A program made the position numbers and the translations under genes. A DNA stretch of 64,000 bases, taken from Marasmius tenuissimus. Lineage: Eukaryota > Basidiomycota > Agaricomycetes > Agaricales > Marasmiaceae. How positions within the stretch are numbered: position 1 is the first letter of the stretch; every line of letters begins with the position of its first letter. Below, piece after piece: positions 9,336 to 20,974 of this stretch. The notes beneath the pieces were generated by a model. That model did no database searches and was not told the origin of the DNA. It saw nothing but the letters and a program-made list of their open reading frames with translations. The stretch lies in the NCBI GenBank assembly GCA_029532415.1, contig JAQOTA010000020.1, positions 806,001 to 870,000 of the forward strand. The letters are read 5' to 3'.

Positions 9336-10616
9336 TGACATTCCGGGGGCCAACTCTCCGTGGATGGACTGCTCTCGAAGACAATATCCGGTCTATGAAC
9401 GGGTTTATTCGCTGGCTTGCAGAACACCAAACCGACGGAGAGTCAGAAGAAGTTGTCGCTCGAGAGTTCTTTGGGGCTGTGAACGAGGTTGTATTCTCCA
9501 GGGTCAGGTTCTTCAACATCAACCACGATGAAGACGAACCTCTTCCTCTCCAACAGTACGTTCAAAGCCAGGGCCGTAGGTGCTCTATTACACGGTTACT
9601 ACCTCCGGACTCGTCGACAAGGATCTACAAGGACTCGCAGTTCATACTCAATCGGTGGTTCGCTGAGCAATTGACGAGTATGTCGCTCAGCCGGGTTGAG
9701 TTCGTCAGTTTGGACGAGCTTAGGGGCTTTGTTGGGACGTTTGTGAATCTCGAGGGGTTACATGTTGGATTGATTACCTTCATGACGGATACGGAACCTT
9801 CGGAGACGACGCCAGCGGTCCCCCTCCTTTCCCGCCTCCGATCGCTCGAATTTATCCTCAAATTTCCACCCAAGAACGTTCAAGTCAGGTTCTCGTGGCT
9901 TATCGATCTTTTCGTACCTTCTCCAAATCTCCAGGCCCTGACAGTCTCCACAGACATGCTGTGCTCTGCTTCGAGTATCGGAAGTCTTGTCAGACTCATG
10001 GATTCGTCGGAACGAGGAATCCGAGACGTCTCGATTCTTTGGCTTTGTCATTGGGATGAGACGGGCCTTCCCAAGTTGAATAAGGCCTGGCCTACATGTG
10101 AGTGTTACTCTACGACATCCTCGTACCCACCCTTTAACTGACAACAACCAACCCAAAGATAAAGGATGGTACACATTCTTGAAAACCTTACCGCCAGGTA
10201 TCGAGCGGCTAGCCCTCGATATTGGGAATCCTTTATCGATTCTTTCAGGTATATTTGTGGACGGGAAACGTCAAGAACCTGTGATATTTCCATCGTTGAC
10301 CGTCCTCGACTTGTCCTTCAGTAATTTCGGCACTTCCACCTCACCAGATGTGGATTTGAGCCTCGTGGAAGAGGCGATTCGGAAGTCGTTCCCAAATATA
10401 GTCAAGTTAGAGATTTTGATTGCATTGGAAGCTACGGTCGAGGAGACCAAAGAAGCCTACCATAGGGGGAACGGTGAGGATAGGGAAACTCCGCCCTATG
10501 GTACTGCTCTACGAGCCAGATTGGATGCGGAGCTCGAAAGGATCAGAAATGGGATGAAGTGGTGCGAGTCAAAGGGTTGCTTGGATTTCAAGGTTTATGT
10601 ATATCGCAAATACTAA
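9056..10616 (+). CDS. F-box protein (499 residues)
   Basis: Two exons (9056-10097 and 10159-10616) joined by a 61-nt intron close in phase. The first in-frame ATG is 9056; the frame is open upstream but has no earlier ATG. The N-terminal block MSQISQLHSDIINQILVHL and the following SHAWFAECRTHLWR fit a degenerate F-box, which would bind Skp1 in an SCF ubiquitin ligase. The remainder (FVNLEGLHVGL, LSRLRSLEFIL, SPNLQALTVS, LPPGIERLALDI) has leucine-rich-repeat-like phrasing without a strict repeat, as in many basidiomycete F-box proteins; it would be the substrate side. The substrate is unknown. A truncated duplicate lies 4.4 kb upstream. Confidence 0.82.
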
Positions 10617-10770
10617 ATGAATTCTTTTATGTGTGCGCGTTAAAGCAACAACGCGTATCAGGGTACTATTTTCAGTTGGCTGACAGATAATGGAAATAGG
10701 ATACATCTTCTGGGCTCGAAGCCGAAAACCCATCATGAATGCCAAAAAATTTTTCGAGTCATACCTCGCC

Positions 10771-10866
10771 TCCCTGGCTGGGAGTCGAACCCAGCTTTCG
10801 CGCGTCTCGTAAACGAAGTTTCATACACATGACAGGCGCGTGTACTAACCGATATACTACCAGGGA
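10771..10866 (-). tRNA. tRNA-Asp (GTC), intron-containing
   Basis: The mature part has the same arms as the gene at 1977-2069: acceptor TCCCTGG/CCAGGGA, D arm with GGTTAGTA, anticodon stem CGCGC/GCGCG, loop C-T-GTC-A, T arm CTGGG-TTCGACT-CCCAG. The 25-nt intron (10805-10829) is at the same site but its sequence is unrelated to that of the first copy. Confidence 0.95.
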
Positions 10867-11484
10867 GTTGAGTTGCACCCTCGAATTTATCTACAGGATT
10901 GTGCCTAATCAAGAAAAACCACGGTAAAGCCAATCCATAATCTTCAGTGGCCTTCGGAATTCTTTACAAAAATGCACTATTAAAATTCCCTCGTCTCTTT
11001 CCTTTTCGATCCACCAATACAGGATACCGTGAAGAGCCCAAAACCAGCGATGGATTCCATCAGCGTGAAGATGCGAAGATGAAACGTGCGTCCCAGATTA
11101 GACGCCCATACTATGCTTTTCCCACAACCACGACCATCACCATCTCTCTTTCCAACGACCCCCATAGTACAACTCAGCTGCCATCCTTCGGCGAATACCA
11201 GATGACTCGTTCCTTAATACAGCTCCAATATAATTCACGTCCAAAGAAAAAATGATGGCGGTCAAAAAAGGCCTACCCACTGTAAACTTATACCCAATGT
11301 AGGAGTAAGCTAGGGCACGACCTAACGCGAAGTGGTCTTTGGGGCTGAATCGACATGTTGGCTCATTGAATAGCATTGAGGTAGGATTAACCAAAATAAG
11401 GTAGTATTAGTCGAGTTTGTGCCTGGCGAGAGTACTTATAGAGGCAGCGAAACACTACCATGATGTCGATAACTAATTCCAAAC
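10867..11484. other. Intergenic, upstream of the FAD monooxygenase
   Basis: Between about 11098 and 11160 there is a weak copy of the leader found in front of the F-box genes at 4683 and 9056. Otherwise nothing is recognised. The promoter of the monooxygenase should lie in the last 200 bases, where CTTATAG occurs about 45 bases upstream of the ATG. Confidence 0.45.
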
Positions 11485-13706
11485 ATGTCTCAAAGCCAGG
11501 TTCTCATAGTAAGTCCCTCCTTTACTTATTTCTGGGGCTCGAGGCTTACATTAAGTCACTTACATAGGTCGGCGCAGGTCCTTCTGGTGCGTTCTTGAAG
11601 TCGAGGGTGGATCTCTATTCAACTCAGGTTTTTTGTGTAGGGCTTATCTTGGCCCTCACTCTTCTCAGAAACAGAGTATCAGTTAGGATCATCGAAAAGA
11701 ACGAGACGATCCCCCCCGGCCAACGCGGTTCTGCAATATCGGTCAGTATCCGGCCAAATCTAGGAACTTCAATGGGTTGATACTTCGCCAACAGCCACGA
11801 ACACTCGAACTTTACAAGATACTTGGTATTCTTCCTGAGGTTGAGCGACAAAGTACCTCGGCACCGGTTACGATGAAAGTTTATCAGTCTCCCGAGGGTG
11901 ACGCACCGATCAAGGAAGGGCCCTTCCTCGAATCGGTCGGGAACCAGCCAGAATACTATCGCGTGCGCACTATGATTAATATTGTTTGCGTGCCTTTTAC
12001 CCTCACACTTTTCTTCGCCTAGGTTAACGCGATATTCCTGGGTCAAGATGACCACATGAAGACACTCGTGAACATCTTGGATAGAGATTATGGGGTTTCG
12101 GTCGAGTACGGGACGGAACTGACATCTTTCGAGAATCACGATAGCCATATAACCGCTCATATTAGCAAGGGTGGTCAGATGGAGGCTGCCAGGTTTTCCT
12201 GGATAGTCGGAGCAGAAGGGTCGCGGAGCGTTGTACGCAAGCAAGCCGGGCTAACATTCCTTGGAGATACTTTTGCTGGCACGACCTTGGTCATTGGAGA
12301 TATCGAAGTCACGAAAGGACCGGAGGAAGAACAAGTGAGTTCATGTGGTTGTAGACAGCATCAAATCTTGCTGATGAAGTGGAGTAACAGGTAGTTGCAA
12401 GGATGTGGGGAAATTACGGCGATAGATTGTACGAGAGCTCTCTCCATGGTTTCTCGCGGATTTCTATCTAAATGCTTTTCAGATTATTCCTCCGCCCTTA
12501 CAAGAGAGAGGGAAAGAATTATTATTGGTTTGCTCTTGGCGGCGCCAAACTCGACAGCGCGAAGGCTGCGAGTGGCCGGGATGGACTATTGGAGAGCTTC
12601 TACGATATAATTGGCAAAAGATACATCGAGTTCGGGGACCTCCGAAATCTCGCGCCTTGGACGTGAGTCGAAGGCCTCGTTACTATATGATATACTGATT
12701 GACTTTTGATCCTCAAAGGGCCAATGTCAGAATGGTGGACAAGTTCTCCCAGGGCCGAGCGTTTGTGGTAGGAGGTAAGTAAAGCTCATCCACTCTCCTG
12801 CGAATCATCACTTAAACCTTCCGTTCTTCCGATGACAGATGCTGCCCATGTTCACAGCCCTACAGGAGGGCAGGGGCTGACATCCGGGGTCCAAGACTCT
12901 GTAAGTGAACTCTGCAATACAGATTCAGGTGACGGAATAGTACCTGAACTTCAAACAGATCAACCTCGGATGGAAGTTAGCTCTCGTCATGAGAGGTTTA
13001 GCCCCACATGACTTACTTGACTCCTTCTCCTCGGAACGCCTTCCAATCATCGCCACTATGTTGGACAAGACCACGGAGCTCATGAACAAAACCTTCCAAA
13101 AGTCGTCGGAAAATAATGTGGGATGGACGCACGACTGGGAGTTGAAGCAATTCGGTATAAACTACCGGGGAAGTTCTCTACTTGTCGATGAGCGTTATAC
13201 GGATTCAAACGGGCCCTTTGATCCTTACCGCTCGGGGCACGACGGTAGTTCACATGCTGGAGATCGTGCTCCGTTCGCTCCCAGCCTGATTCCTTCGGGT
13301 GGTGGGAAGACTTGTGGTCTATACGATCTTTTAGGCATTGAGTCCCACACCGTCCTCGTGTTTTCACGACCAGGTACTTCGCTCGCTGATGAGGTGCAGG
13401 GGACCCTCTCAGGATACGATCGAGAACTTGTCAAAAGCTTAGCCATCCTCCCTCAGGGTACTGGCTCCTCAGAGGTCTTGTCTTTACAGAGCTTCATTGA
13501 TTCCGAAGGTTACGCCTACAAACATTACAAAGTATCTCAAGATGAAGAGCTTGTAGTAGTTGTGAGACCAGATGGGGTAGGTTGACCATGTTCGACCCCT
13601 TTGTAGCGGATATAGTCTCATTTTCTACCTCTCTCAACAGTATATTGGAGCCGTTGCAAATGGAACTTCCGGGTTGCAAAACTATTTCTCGAAGATATTT
13701 CTATAG
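11485..13706 (+). CDS. FAD-dependent aromatic-type monooxygenase
   Basis: An 11-exon chain (11485-11508, 11568-11586, 11641-11741, 11795-11962, 12023-12334, 12391-12428, 12483-12662, 12719-12774, 12839-12900, 12959-13576, 13641-13706) closes in phase and gives 547 residues. The dinucleotide-binding motif VGAGPSG is at 9-15, with PRTLELYKILGI nearby. A GAEGSRS segment (167-173) stands where the family's DG motif lies, with Glu in place of the usual Asp. The FAD ribityl-binding GDAAHxHSPTGGQGL starts at 299. The C-terminal part (HTVLVF, then VRPDGYIGAV) resembles the thioredoxin-like end of phenol-hydroxylase-type enzymes. The family uses NAD(P)H and O2 to hydroxylate small, often aromatic substrates; the substrate here is unknown. 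Neighbours give no pathway. Confidence 0.93.
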
Positions 13707-15706
13707 GTGAGCTGGGGGCCGCTGTAATCTTTCGCAAGCAAACATACTCAGTTGTTGCTGGTAGTCGTTCTCGGATTCTCCTGTTGTCAACGCGAAATCG
13801 ACACCTAGTTAGGACCCTCCGATGTCAATGACTTACGAGTGAGAGCGAGTGTATCATTGTTGTCCATTAAATTGAACATCTCGCACATCATAGCCGTCCA
13901 GAATCCATTGAACCAAGACCCTGAGAAACACATAAATCAAGTCCTTTTATTCAGATGGCATAGTAACCAGCAGCGCGACGCTACCGTCGAAAATTCAGTG
14001 GACAACCTATATTCTAGATACTGAGTATGTTTGAGTGTGACCCTCCGGCCCCAGCGCTCATTGGCGTCATTTTACCGTTGTGGATCTCATTGAAGGTCTC
14101 CCGAGCCGTCGATCGGTAGGAATCACAATCACTGACCAGCCGAGCCGTGAAGTGCTAGTGGATCGGGCATCAGCGAAAGTAGGTTCAAGATGAGGAGCCC
14201 AGGAAACAAGCCCGAGTGGCCTGAGGCTACCCTTAACTAGTCGATTCGCCACCCAGCCGTCTTTATCACCGGTGAAATGGATCCCGACGACCACCGTACC
14301 ATCCTTGGAGTGGGTAAGTATATCGCGATCCTCGTATACCATGTACGCACTCTGAAATCTTTCAAAAAGGAAGAGAGGTAAGCATAGGTCCCAGTTGACA
14401 TGGTTGGAACGAATCGTATTATGCTCGCCATCTCCAAAGCCTTCCTGTAGGCGGGTGTAGAGGATATGAATGGGCGAAACGACTGACGACTATGGTTCGT
14501 GTTTGTGTATGCGCATAAGGCAGAGGATACGCGTCTTGCGGGAGAACGATGATAGGTGTGCTTTCCTTTGAGATCACCAAGGAAACAAGTGGTGAGGGAA
14601 ACCTTGAAGATTCGACGTCTTCAGAGATCGGAGTGATATCATCGTATCGTAGGATATTTGTGCTTCATATTATGCATGATCGTCAGCGGCATTCCCCAGA
14701 GTTTGGGTCTCGTGGATAGGCCTGAAGTCCTCAAGGAATGTTCTGAGTGTCCTGGGGGGGGGGGGAAAGTCAAGAAACGTCAGCGAAACAACCAACGAGG
14801 GTTCAAACACTTAAACGTGGGGGACGTACCCGATCGCAGCATCACAGCCATCTGCATCGTCTATCCTCGTCATCCTTTCCATTTCCCCCTTGTGTAGGCG
14901 TCTTCGTGTTGATCGTCAAGGATATATGTTTGAAGAAGGCGCGCGGTGGACGAGGAACCGAGGAGTAGATATAATCGAAGCAAAATCAGCGTACGTTGAT
15001 GGGATGAAAGGTTTAGTTGAGGTCGTGACCCAGCCATTGATACTGCCTAGACGTTCTCAGGGAGCGAACGGACAGGACGAGTGGATAATTCGCGACATAA
15101 ATGAGAATTGCGTCGACGGGGGGAATGAAAACGTAGAGAAAGGCCGACCAGTCAAACTCTATGTTGAAAGGGCGCAATAGGATTCATGACAGGTTGCTCT
15201 ACGGAGAGGCGACGCTGAGAGCTGGATGCTGGAGCTTGAAGCCAGCCGGATAAGCCGATCTTCTTGAAGAAAAATTTGACGATGTTCAAGACGAGCATAA
15301 ATAATCGTTGGATAGACGTACTTGCACCATCCAGCCCATAACACTGCCCACTGTCCAGCCAGATTTGACGTTATCGTTCGTTCTTCTATGGCTTGCTGTG
15401 AGGATTCGGTCGTTTGAAGAATGTCATCTGTCGTCATCCGTCTAGATGCGCCAAGTTGCAACCAAAAGCGCCAAAAACCATAATCATCGATAACCCTTTG
15501 CCTCCGTCACTCGGACACCTGGTTCTGGGTTTGAAGGGATCGTTTGAGCCCAGTGGAAAAAGGAGGGAAAAGGTTGCGGGTAGCAAGAACTAGAAGGGGA
15601 GAAAGAGAAACAATAGTCAAAAACCCGTAGCCTTGTCCGTGATGAGACATCTTCTGGCACTGGTGGCACTGTCATGTACATACCTGGATGACGCAGCTTT
15701 CATCAC
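13707..15706. other. Intergenic stretch, no gene seen
   Basis: Two kilobases without a convincing exon chain on either strand. A run of 12 G lies at 14754-14765. Open frames here are short and lack consistent splice signals. Confidence 0.4.
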
Positions 15707-15802
15707 TCCGATGTGGTGTAGTGGCTAACATTGCTGTCTTTCATAACATAAGTGTCGGTCGGTATGAGCACAGCAGCCCGGGGTTCGATTCCCCGCATCG
15801 GA
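15707..15802 (+). tRNA. tRNA-Glu (TTC), intron-containing
   Basis: The cloverleaf is complete: acceptor TCCGATG with CATCGGA, D arm GTGTAGTGGCTAACAT, anticodon stem GCTGT with ACAGC, and loop C-T-TTC-A. A 25-nt intron (15744-15768) follows position 37, then C38. The T arm is CGGGG-TTCGATT-CCCCG. It reads GAA codons. Confidence 0.95.
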
Positions 15803-16367
15803 ATGAGCATATACACGCATTTTTTTCGAGTCGAACAGGTCGCCTCAAAATCACTGGGCACCGGTGTCAAAATATTATTGTCAACCTCGAGTGCTGAACG
15901 AGAACTTATAATTTTGGGATCTTGTATGTCAGTCCTTGGTAGCTTTGGTGCCATTGCCGTGGGTGTTCGAACTGACAAGACCTCCAAATCCGAAAAGCTT
16001 CTTTTGTACGGATCCAGCGATAATCCACTACTCATGCTATTCATCTTTGCTGGGAGCGACTACCAAACTCTTTCTCCCGTACAGACTCAACCTCCGCGAC
16101 GCCAGAATCATCGATGGCTAGTACTCTGTACCCATGGGCCTCTTCTTATCTTCGAACTGGTTGGCGATGATTAGAATCACAGATGACAGCCGCGGGCCGG
16201 GACGCGCGCCTGACGAGTTGTGAAATGACATTGACAAGGAGGCCCGCAGATACCGAAAGCTGTTGACAGTTGAACTCGAGTACACAGCCATTGATAGATG
16301 CGTTTCGAGATATATATAACATCTGCGGCAGGCTACAGCTGTCCTTATTACCCATCTCGTCCGTATC
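15803..16367. other. Intergenic between tRNA-Glu and the F-box gene
   Basis: No coding exon recognised. The stretch just before 16368 is the presumed promoter and leader of the F-box gene. Confidence 0.4.
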
Positions 16368-18436
16368 ATGCTGTCAAGCTACGGAGATAGTAGAGCACGG
16401 ACTTGGGAAAGATTGAAACTCAAGAAGTCACTGGTAAGAATGAACGGTGGCACTCTCATGCTAACACCCGTGCCTCAGCCTGAGGCTGTGATTGCCTGGA
16501 GGAAAATCCCTTTCGAAGTTTTGGAGCAAATATTCGAACTGCTACCCACAGAGGGGTCCACATTCCGTCTAACATCCCCACCTTGGGCAGTGATGCATGT
16601 TTGCAGGTGCGTTTCTTATCCCCAATCAGTCTTTGAGTGCTCCGACCCCTTCTGAGCACAATGGCACAGATTCTGGAGGGTCATAGCCCAATCCACCCCT
16701 TCTCTGTGGACAGAAATATACATCGATACTGCGTTCCTCTCAAACCGTTCAATCGAAGGCAGTACTTCAATTCTTCGGTCAATCCTCCCCATGACAAAGG
16801 ACCGTCTCCTCGACATTCATATAAAGATCTCCCCAGTTCCGTTCTTAGTACAGACAGAACTTCAATTCCTCATCGACATCTTACGCGCTGAATCCCACCG
16901 ATGGCGCTCATTGAACCTCTGGCTCTGGTCCCAAAATTGCACCGAGTGGAATATCCTCCCAATGTCAAAGTACGCCAACTTGGAACGCGTCGAGTTACAC
17001 AACGTTCGACACCCAAAGTGGCAGGATTTTCTTAAAATCTTGGAGGAGACTCCGGTGGTACTACGACGTCTTGCTATTCATCCGTTCTCCGAGATTGAAC
17101 TTCCAATACCTAACCCTGAAAATGGAATCCGAGCAACGTACAAGATCGCACGCTGGTGGAATAAGACCACCTATATGCAGATTGAAGCTCCGTTGGACAT
17201 GGATTTATTATCCACCGCTCTTTCGTATACGAGGCATCTTTACACCCTCGTCCTAGTCGACGGTTCACCATTCACAACATTGGTGCCCCCTCATCAAGAC
17301 TCAACGGACATCGAGATAACCTCTTTACGAAACCTACACGTCCATCTACGAGAGTACACAGCAGGAGGGGACATCTTTGGCACAGTCCCGGGTGTGGGGT
17401 TGATATCGCGTTTGAAGCTTCCCAATTTGCAACATCTCGGGATCCACGACTTACATTGGAGCAGAACGAGCAACTCGAGGCTCGCGTGTCTCGGGAACAT
17501 GCTGAGAAGATCGTTCTGCATTCTCGTGTCTTTGACTTTGGACGGTATCGCTGTGGCTGATACGAGACTCACGCGGTTTCTTCGTCGACGGGAGTTTCGG
17601 TTTTTGGAAAGGCTGGAAGTGGGGGGACAGCCGTTTAGTTGTATTTTTGAGTGTCTTGCTGGGGATGAGAGGTTTTTGGGTGAGTTGGAGCGGTTTGATG
17701 TAAGGTTCGATGAGGGGGTAGTGCCGATTGAGAGTATTGAGAGATTTTTGGACTCACGGAGCGGTGGTAATGCGAAGTTGGATGTTGTGAATCTGCATTT
17801 ATGTTCAGATGGGCTTGGAGAGCTGGATTTGGAGGTGCTTGGTATGATACGTCGGTTGGAGAGACCGAAGGTGACAATTTACGTTTCGGAGCGGCGAGCT
17901 GCGGAGACCAGGGCGGAGGTTCGCACAACAAGACGACTAGGAAGGATGTTATCGACGGTCTTGAGTGACTCCAAGATGACTCAACCACCGATGATCGAGG
18001 TAGGTTTGACGGGTTACACAGACTGATCCCTTCAAGTTACTGATTCGGGAATTTTGCAAGATCAAGTCCGAGATTCAGGTCGTCCTGCAAATGTTATTGG
18101 AGATCGAGCGGAGATTCATACTGGTGTCTTTTACGAACGAGGAGCTCACACGCGAGGTGAGCCTTTGAATGAGCATCGACTAGCAAAGTTAGCTGAAAGA
18201 TACTTACTTCGAACTCGTTGACCCGGTATTCAAAGCTCACGGAGATAGACAAGGTACTCCGCGAGATGTCGAAGGGTAGCTTTCCCATCTTAACACCCCG
18301 AGAACACAATATCGTGGAAAGGGTCGATGGGATCTTGAGGAGATTCGAGTCAGCGACTAAGGCTACGACACCAAGTCGCTTCAAATTGTTAAATCATGTA
18401 CGGAGAGTTATCAGCAGAGGGAAAGATACAAAATGA
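16368..18436 (+). CDS. F-box protein, paralogue A (606 residues)
   Basis: Five exons (16368-16433, 16479-16606, 16670-17999, 18061-18156, 18236-18436) close in phase. After a short basic leader exon comes an F-box: WRKIPFEVLEQIFELLP, then PWAVMHVCRFWRVIAQSTP and LW. This is the basidiomycete pattern of an F-box followed by VCRxWR and a Pro-Leu-Trp segment. The body (for example HRWRSLNLWLWS, LERVELHN, NLQHLGIHDLHW) has leucine-rich-repeat character. Two short 3' exons encode a conserved tail (EIQVVLQMLLEIERR; GSFPILTPREHN) shared with the genes at 18516 and 27304. It probably recruits substrates to an SCF ubiquitin ligase; the target is unknown. Its stop codon is 79 bases from the stop of the convergent paralogue. 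Confidence 0.88.
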
Positions 18437-18515
18437 GAACAACAGTTTGACGTTATGAATACGATAATCACAGCAACACCAACAATATATCCTCTATACG
18501 ATTGGTTGTGCGGTC

Positions 18516-20579
18516 TTATGCACTTCCTCCAAAGCTCGTACCGGGAGACCTTCTCCATGCCTTGCCACCCTGACCAACAACCTTTCGGACCGCGGCCAAC
18601 AAACCCTTGATGCGGGTGTTCTTCCGGACAGGAGACTCACGAGTAGAGGAGGGCTGACGTGGGACTAGATTTGCAAGTATGCGATTCACTCTTTTGGTAT
18701 CCAGCCCCAAGATAGGGAAGCCTCCATCCCTAAGCCTATGAAGGATATCCTGGGTTCGTCCCAACTTCGTAAAAGAATATGTCACTCAGTTCAGCCCGTT
18801 TCATACACCTCGAAACCCACTCACTATTTTGACTTCCACGTCTGTCAAAACGGTCGACTTTGATCTACTTTCCAGATTGGCCAAGATATCAATGAGGACT
18901 GATCTCTCTTCGCTGAGCTTGAGAAAACAAAATGAAGAGAGATTGTTAACATCATTCGAACCGACAGGTTATGGTGAGCCTTACCCTGGACGATTGCATT
19001 ACCACCTGCCAATTCGTACTCGTCAAGAGGATACTCAAAGTTTCTCCCAGTTCTCGGATAGCGCGAACCTCCAGCCTCAGTTGCTGGAAGCCGTTTTGTA
19101 AGGTATCGTCGAGAGCATATGGGAAAATGCCAATTGAGGGCCCCTTGAGGTAGCGAATTTCATCAACGAGCTCTATATCTTCGACCAAGAGGGTCCTGAA
19201 GCACATATTTCGTAGGTTCACAACCCTCAATGTTGTTATCCTCGCGTCGAGGAGTCTCCTGATACCTCGCATCGGCGAAGTGAGGGCTACCCGTCCATCT
19301 CCGTAGGCCATGTCGACTTCGAGTCGCTCTAGCTCGATCAAAGGATGGTCATCTCCGGCAAGCCAGTCGAATAAGAAATTAGATGGTCCTCCGGCCAATT
19401 CCAGCTCCTTAACAGACTGAAATCCAGGCTGTTGGAGCAGTTGCTTTACCTTTGCATCCACAGTCGTAATCCCTGTAATGGACACAGATGTGATACTACA
19501 GCACGATCTCTCGAGCATGTTCGAGACCTGAACAAGATCGCCCATATGATCCCGGTGCATGTTATGAAGAGCAAGGTGCTGGAGGTTGGGAACGTTCAAA
19601 TAAGGACAGAGACCCCATTCCGAGAGTGTGGCTACGCTTGAGCCTCGCATGCAGAGTTCGAGGTTCTGTAAGGATCTGAGCTTGATATCGTGCACTGGCA
19701 AGTGAGTTGTCCCTAGGGCCCCGTCGGTAATGACAAGGGTGTGAAGATGCGTACACTCTGATGCCACCGAGCTGAAAGCATGTAGATCGAGCGGCGCGTA
19801 GAGCTCGAGAGAAACGATTTGACTCCAACAGAGCGCTGGATGTGGATTTGGGGGGACAGTAAGGTGCCTGAAAGGATTCAGTACCAGTTCGCGCAAAGAG
19901 CGAGCTTCTGATAAGGCTAGGAGGTCATGTCGCCATTTGAATCCAGAAAAATTGTGTAGTTCTACGCGCTCCAGCGCGTGACATTCTGATAGCGGTGAGA
20001 ACGGGAGAATATTCCAGGTATCGGAGCTACGCGAAGAGGGGTGGAAACATAGTGATCGCCAACGATGGCCTTTATCACGAATGATATCAAGAATGGCCTG
20101 GAACTGGAATTCTTGGGACGGCGGAAGCGGAGTTATCCGTATATCAACGTCGAGAGGGTAATTTTTCGTCATGGAAAGGACCAATCGAAGCATGGAGGTA
20201 CTGCCTTCGGCACTACGCGTGGAAATGAGCGCAGTGTTAAAGTGGATTGCCGTCCACAGCAAAGGGGTGGCTTCGGCTACCGTCCTCCAGAAACTGTCAA
20301 ATAACGAGTTTAGCGCCGAGGGAAATCTGCGCTCTTGAAGACTCGTAAAATGCACCTGCAGACACGCATGACTGACCAAGGAACGGAGGTAATATTGAAG
20401 GTTGCTCTTTCCGTAGGTAATATTTCAAATATCTGCTGTAGAACGTCAAACGGAATCCTAGATGAACTCGGAGGCTTTCAGAAGATTCAAGAGAGAGTTT
20501 CATGCGGTTAAAGTAGTTGACACACCTGTTTTTCGCAAAGCTCAGTCGTCTGGGTCGACGGTATGCCCCCCAGAAACAT
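18516..20579 (-). CDS. F-box protein, paralogue B (607 residues)
   Basis: Five exons (20526-20579, 20356-20474, 18985-20293, 18825-18917, 18516-18764) close in phase; exon count and intron phases match the genes at 16368 and 27304. The F-box reads RIPFDVLQQIFEILP, then PWSVMRVCSFWRTVAEATP and LW. The usual Arg before FWR is Ser here because of the splice junction. The body has HRWRSLCFHP, LERVELHNFSGFKW and NLQHLALHNMH. The conserved tail appears as SVLIDILANLESR and GGFPILGLDTKRVN. The role is as for paralogue A. The first exon is short and inferred by analogy, so the exact start is the least certain part. Confidence 0.85.
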
Positions 20580-20974
20580 CCTGGTGGACGTTTGGAGAAG
20601 AGCACGTTATACAATGACATGTGCCTTAGGCTCTCTCGGTTCCCCGGGCTGTGCTCATAGAATCGCCATGACTACATATGGCACAAGTCAATTGTTAGTA
20701 TCCAATCGTGAATCGCACAGGACCAACCCTGAACGCCTTGAGCGGATGTTTTACGCACGGCGATTGAGTATGATTTTGAGCACAACCGTGCAACAAAAGT
20801 GATGTGACATTACAGCAACAACTACAATAGCTTCTCAATACAAGATCTATTGCACTAGCAGATGTTGATTAGAGGAATACTAAGTAAGATACCGGGCTCT
20901 AGGTTTGAGAGAAAGGTAAGATCGAATAACTTCGATGAAGTGTCTACTCAAGTCGAAAACCGCGCGAAAGGTGC
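20580..20974. other. Spacer between F-box paralogue B and the P450 gene
   Basis: It holds the F-box gene's upstream region and the P450 gene's 3' flank. No separate gene is seen. Confidence 0.4.

Noticed and set aside
14754..14765. Run of 12 G
   Set aside because: Simple homopolymer outside any gene; its length may also be a sequencing artefact.
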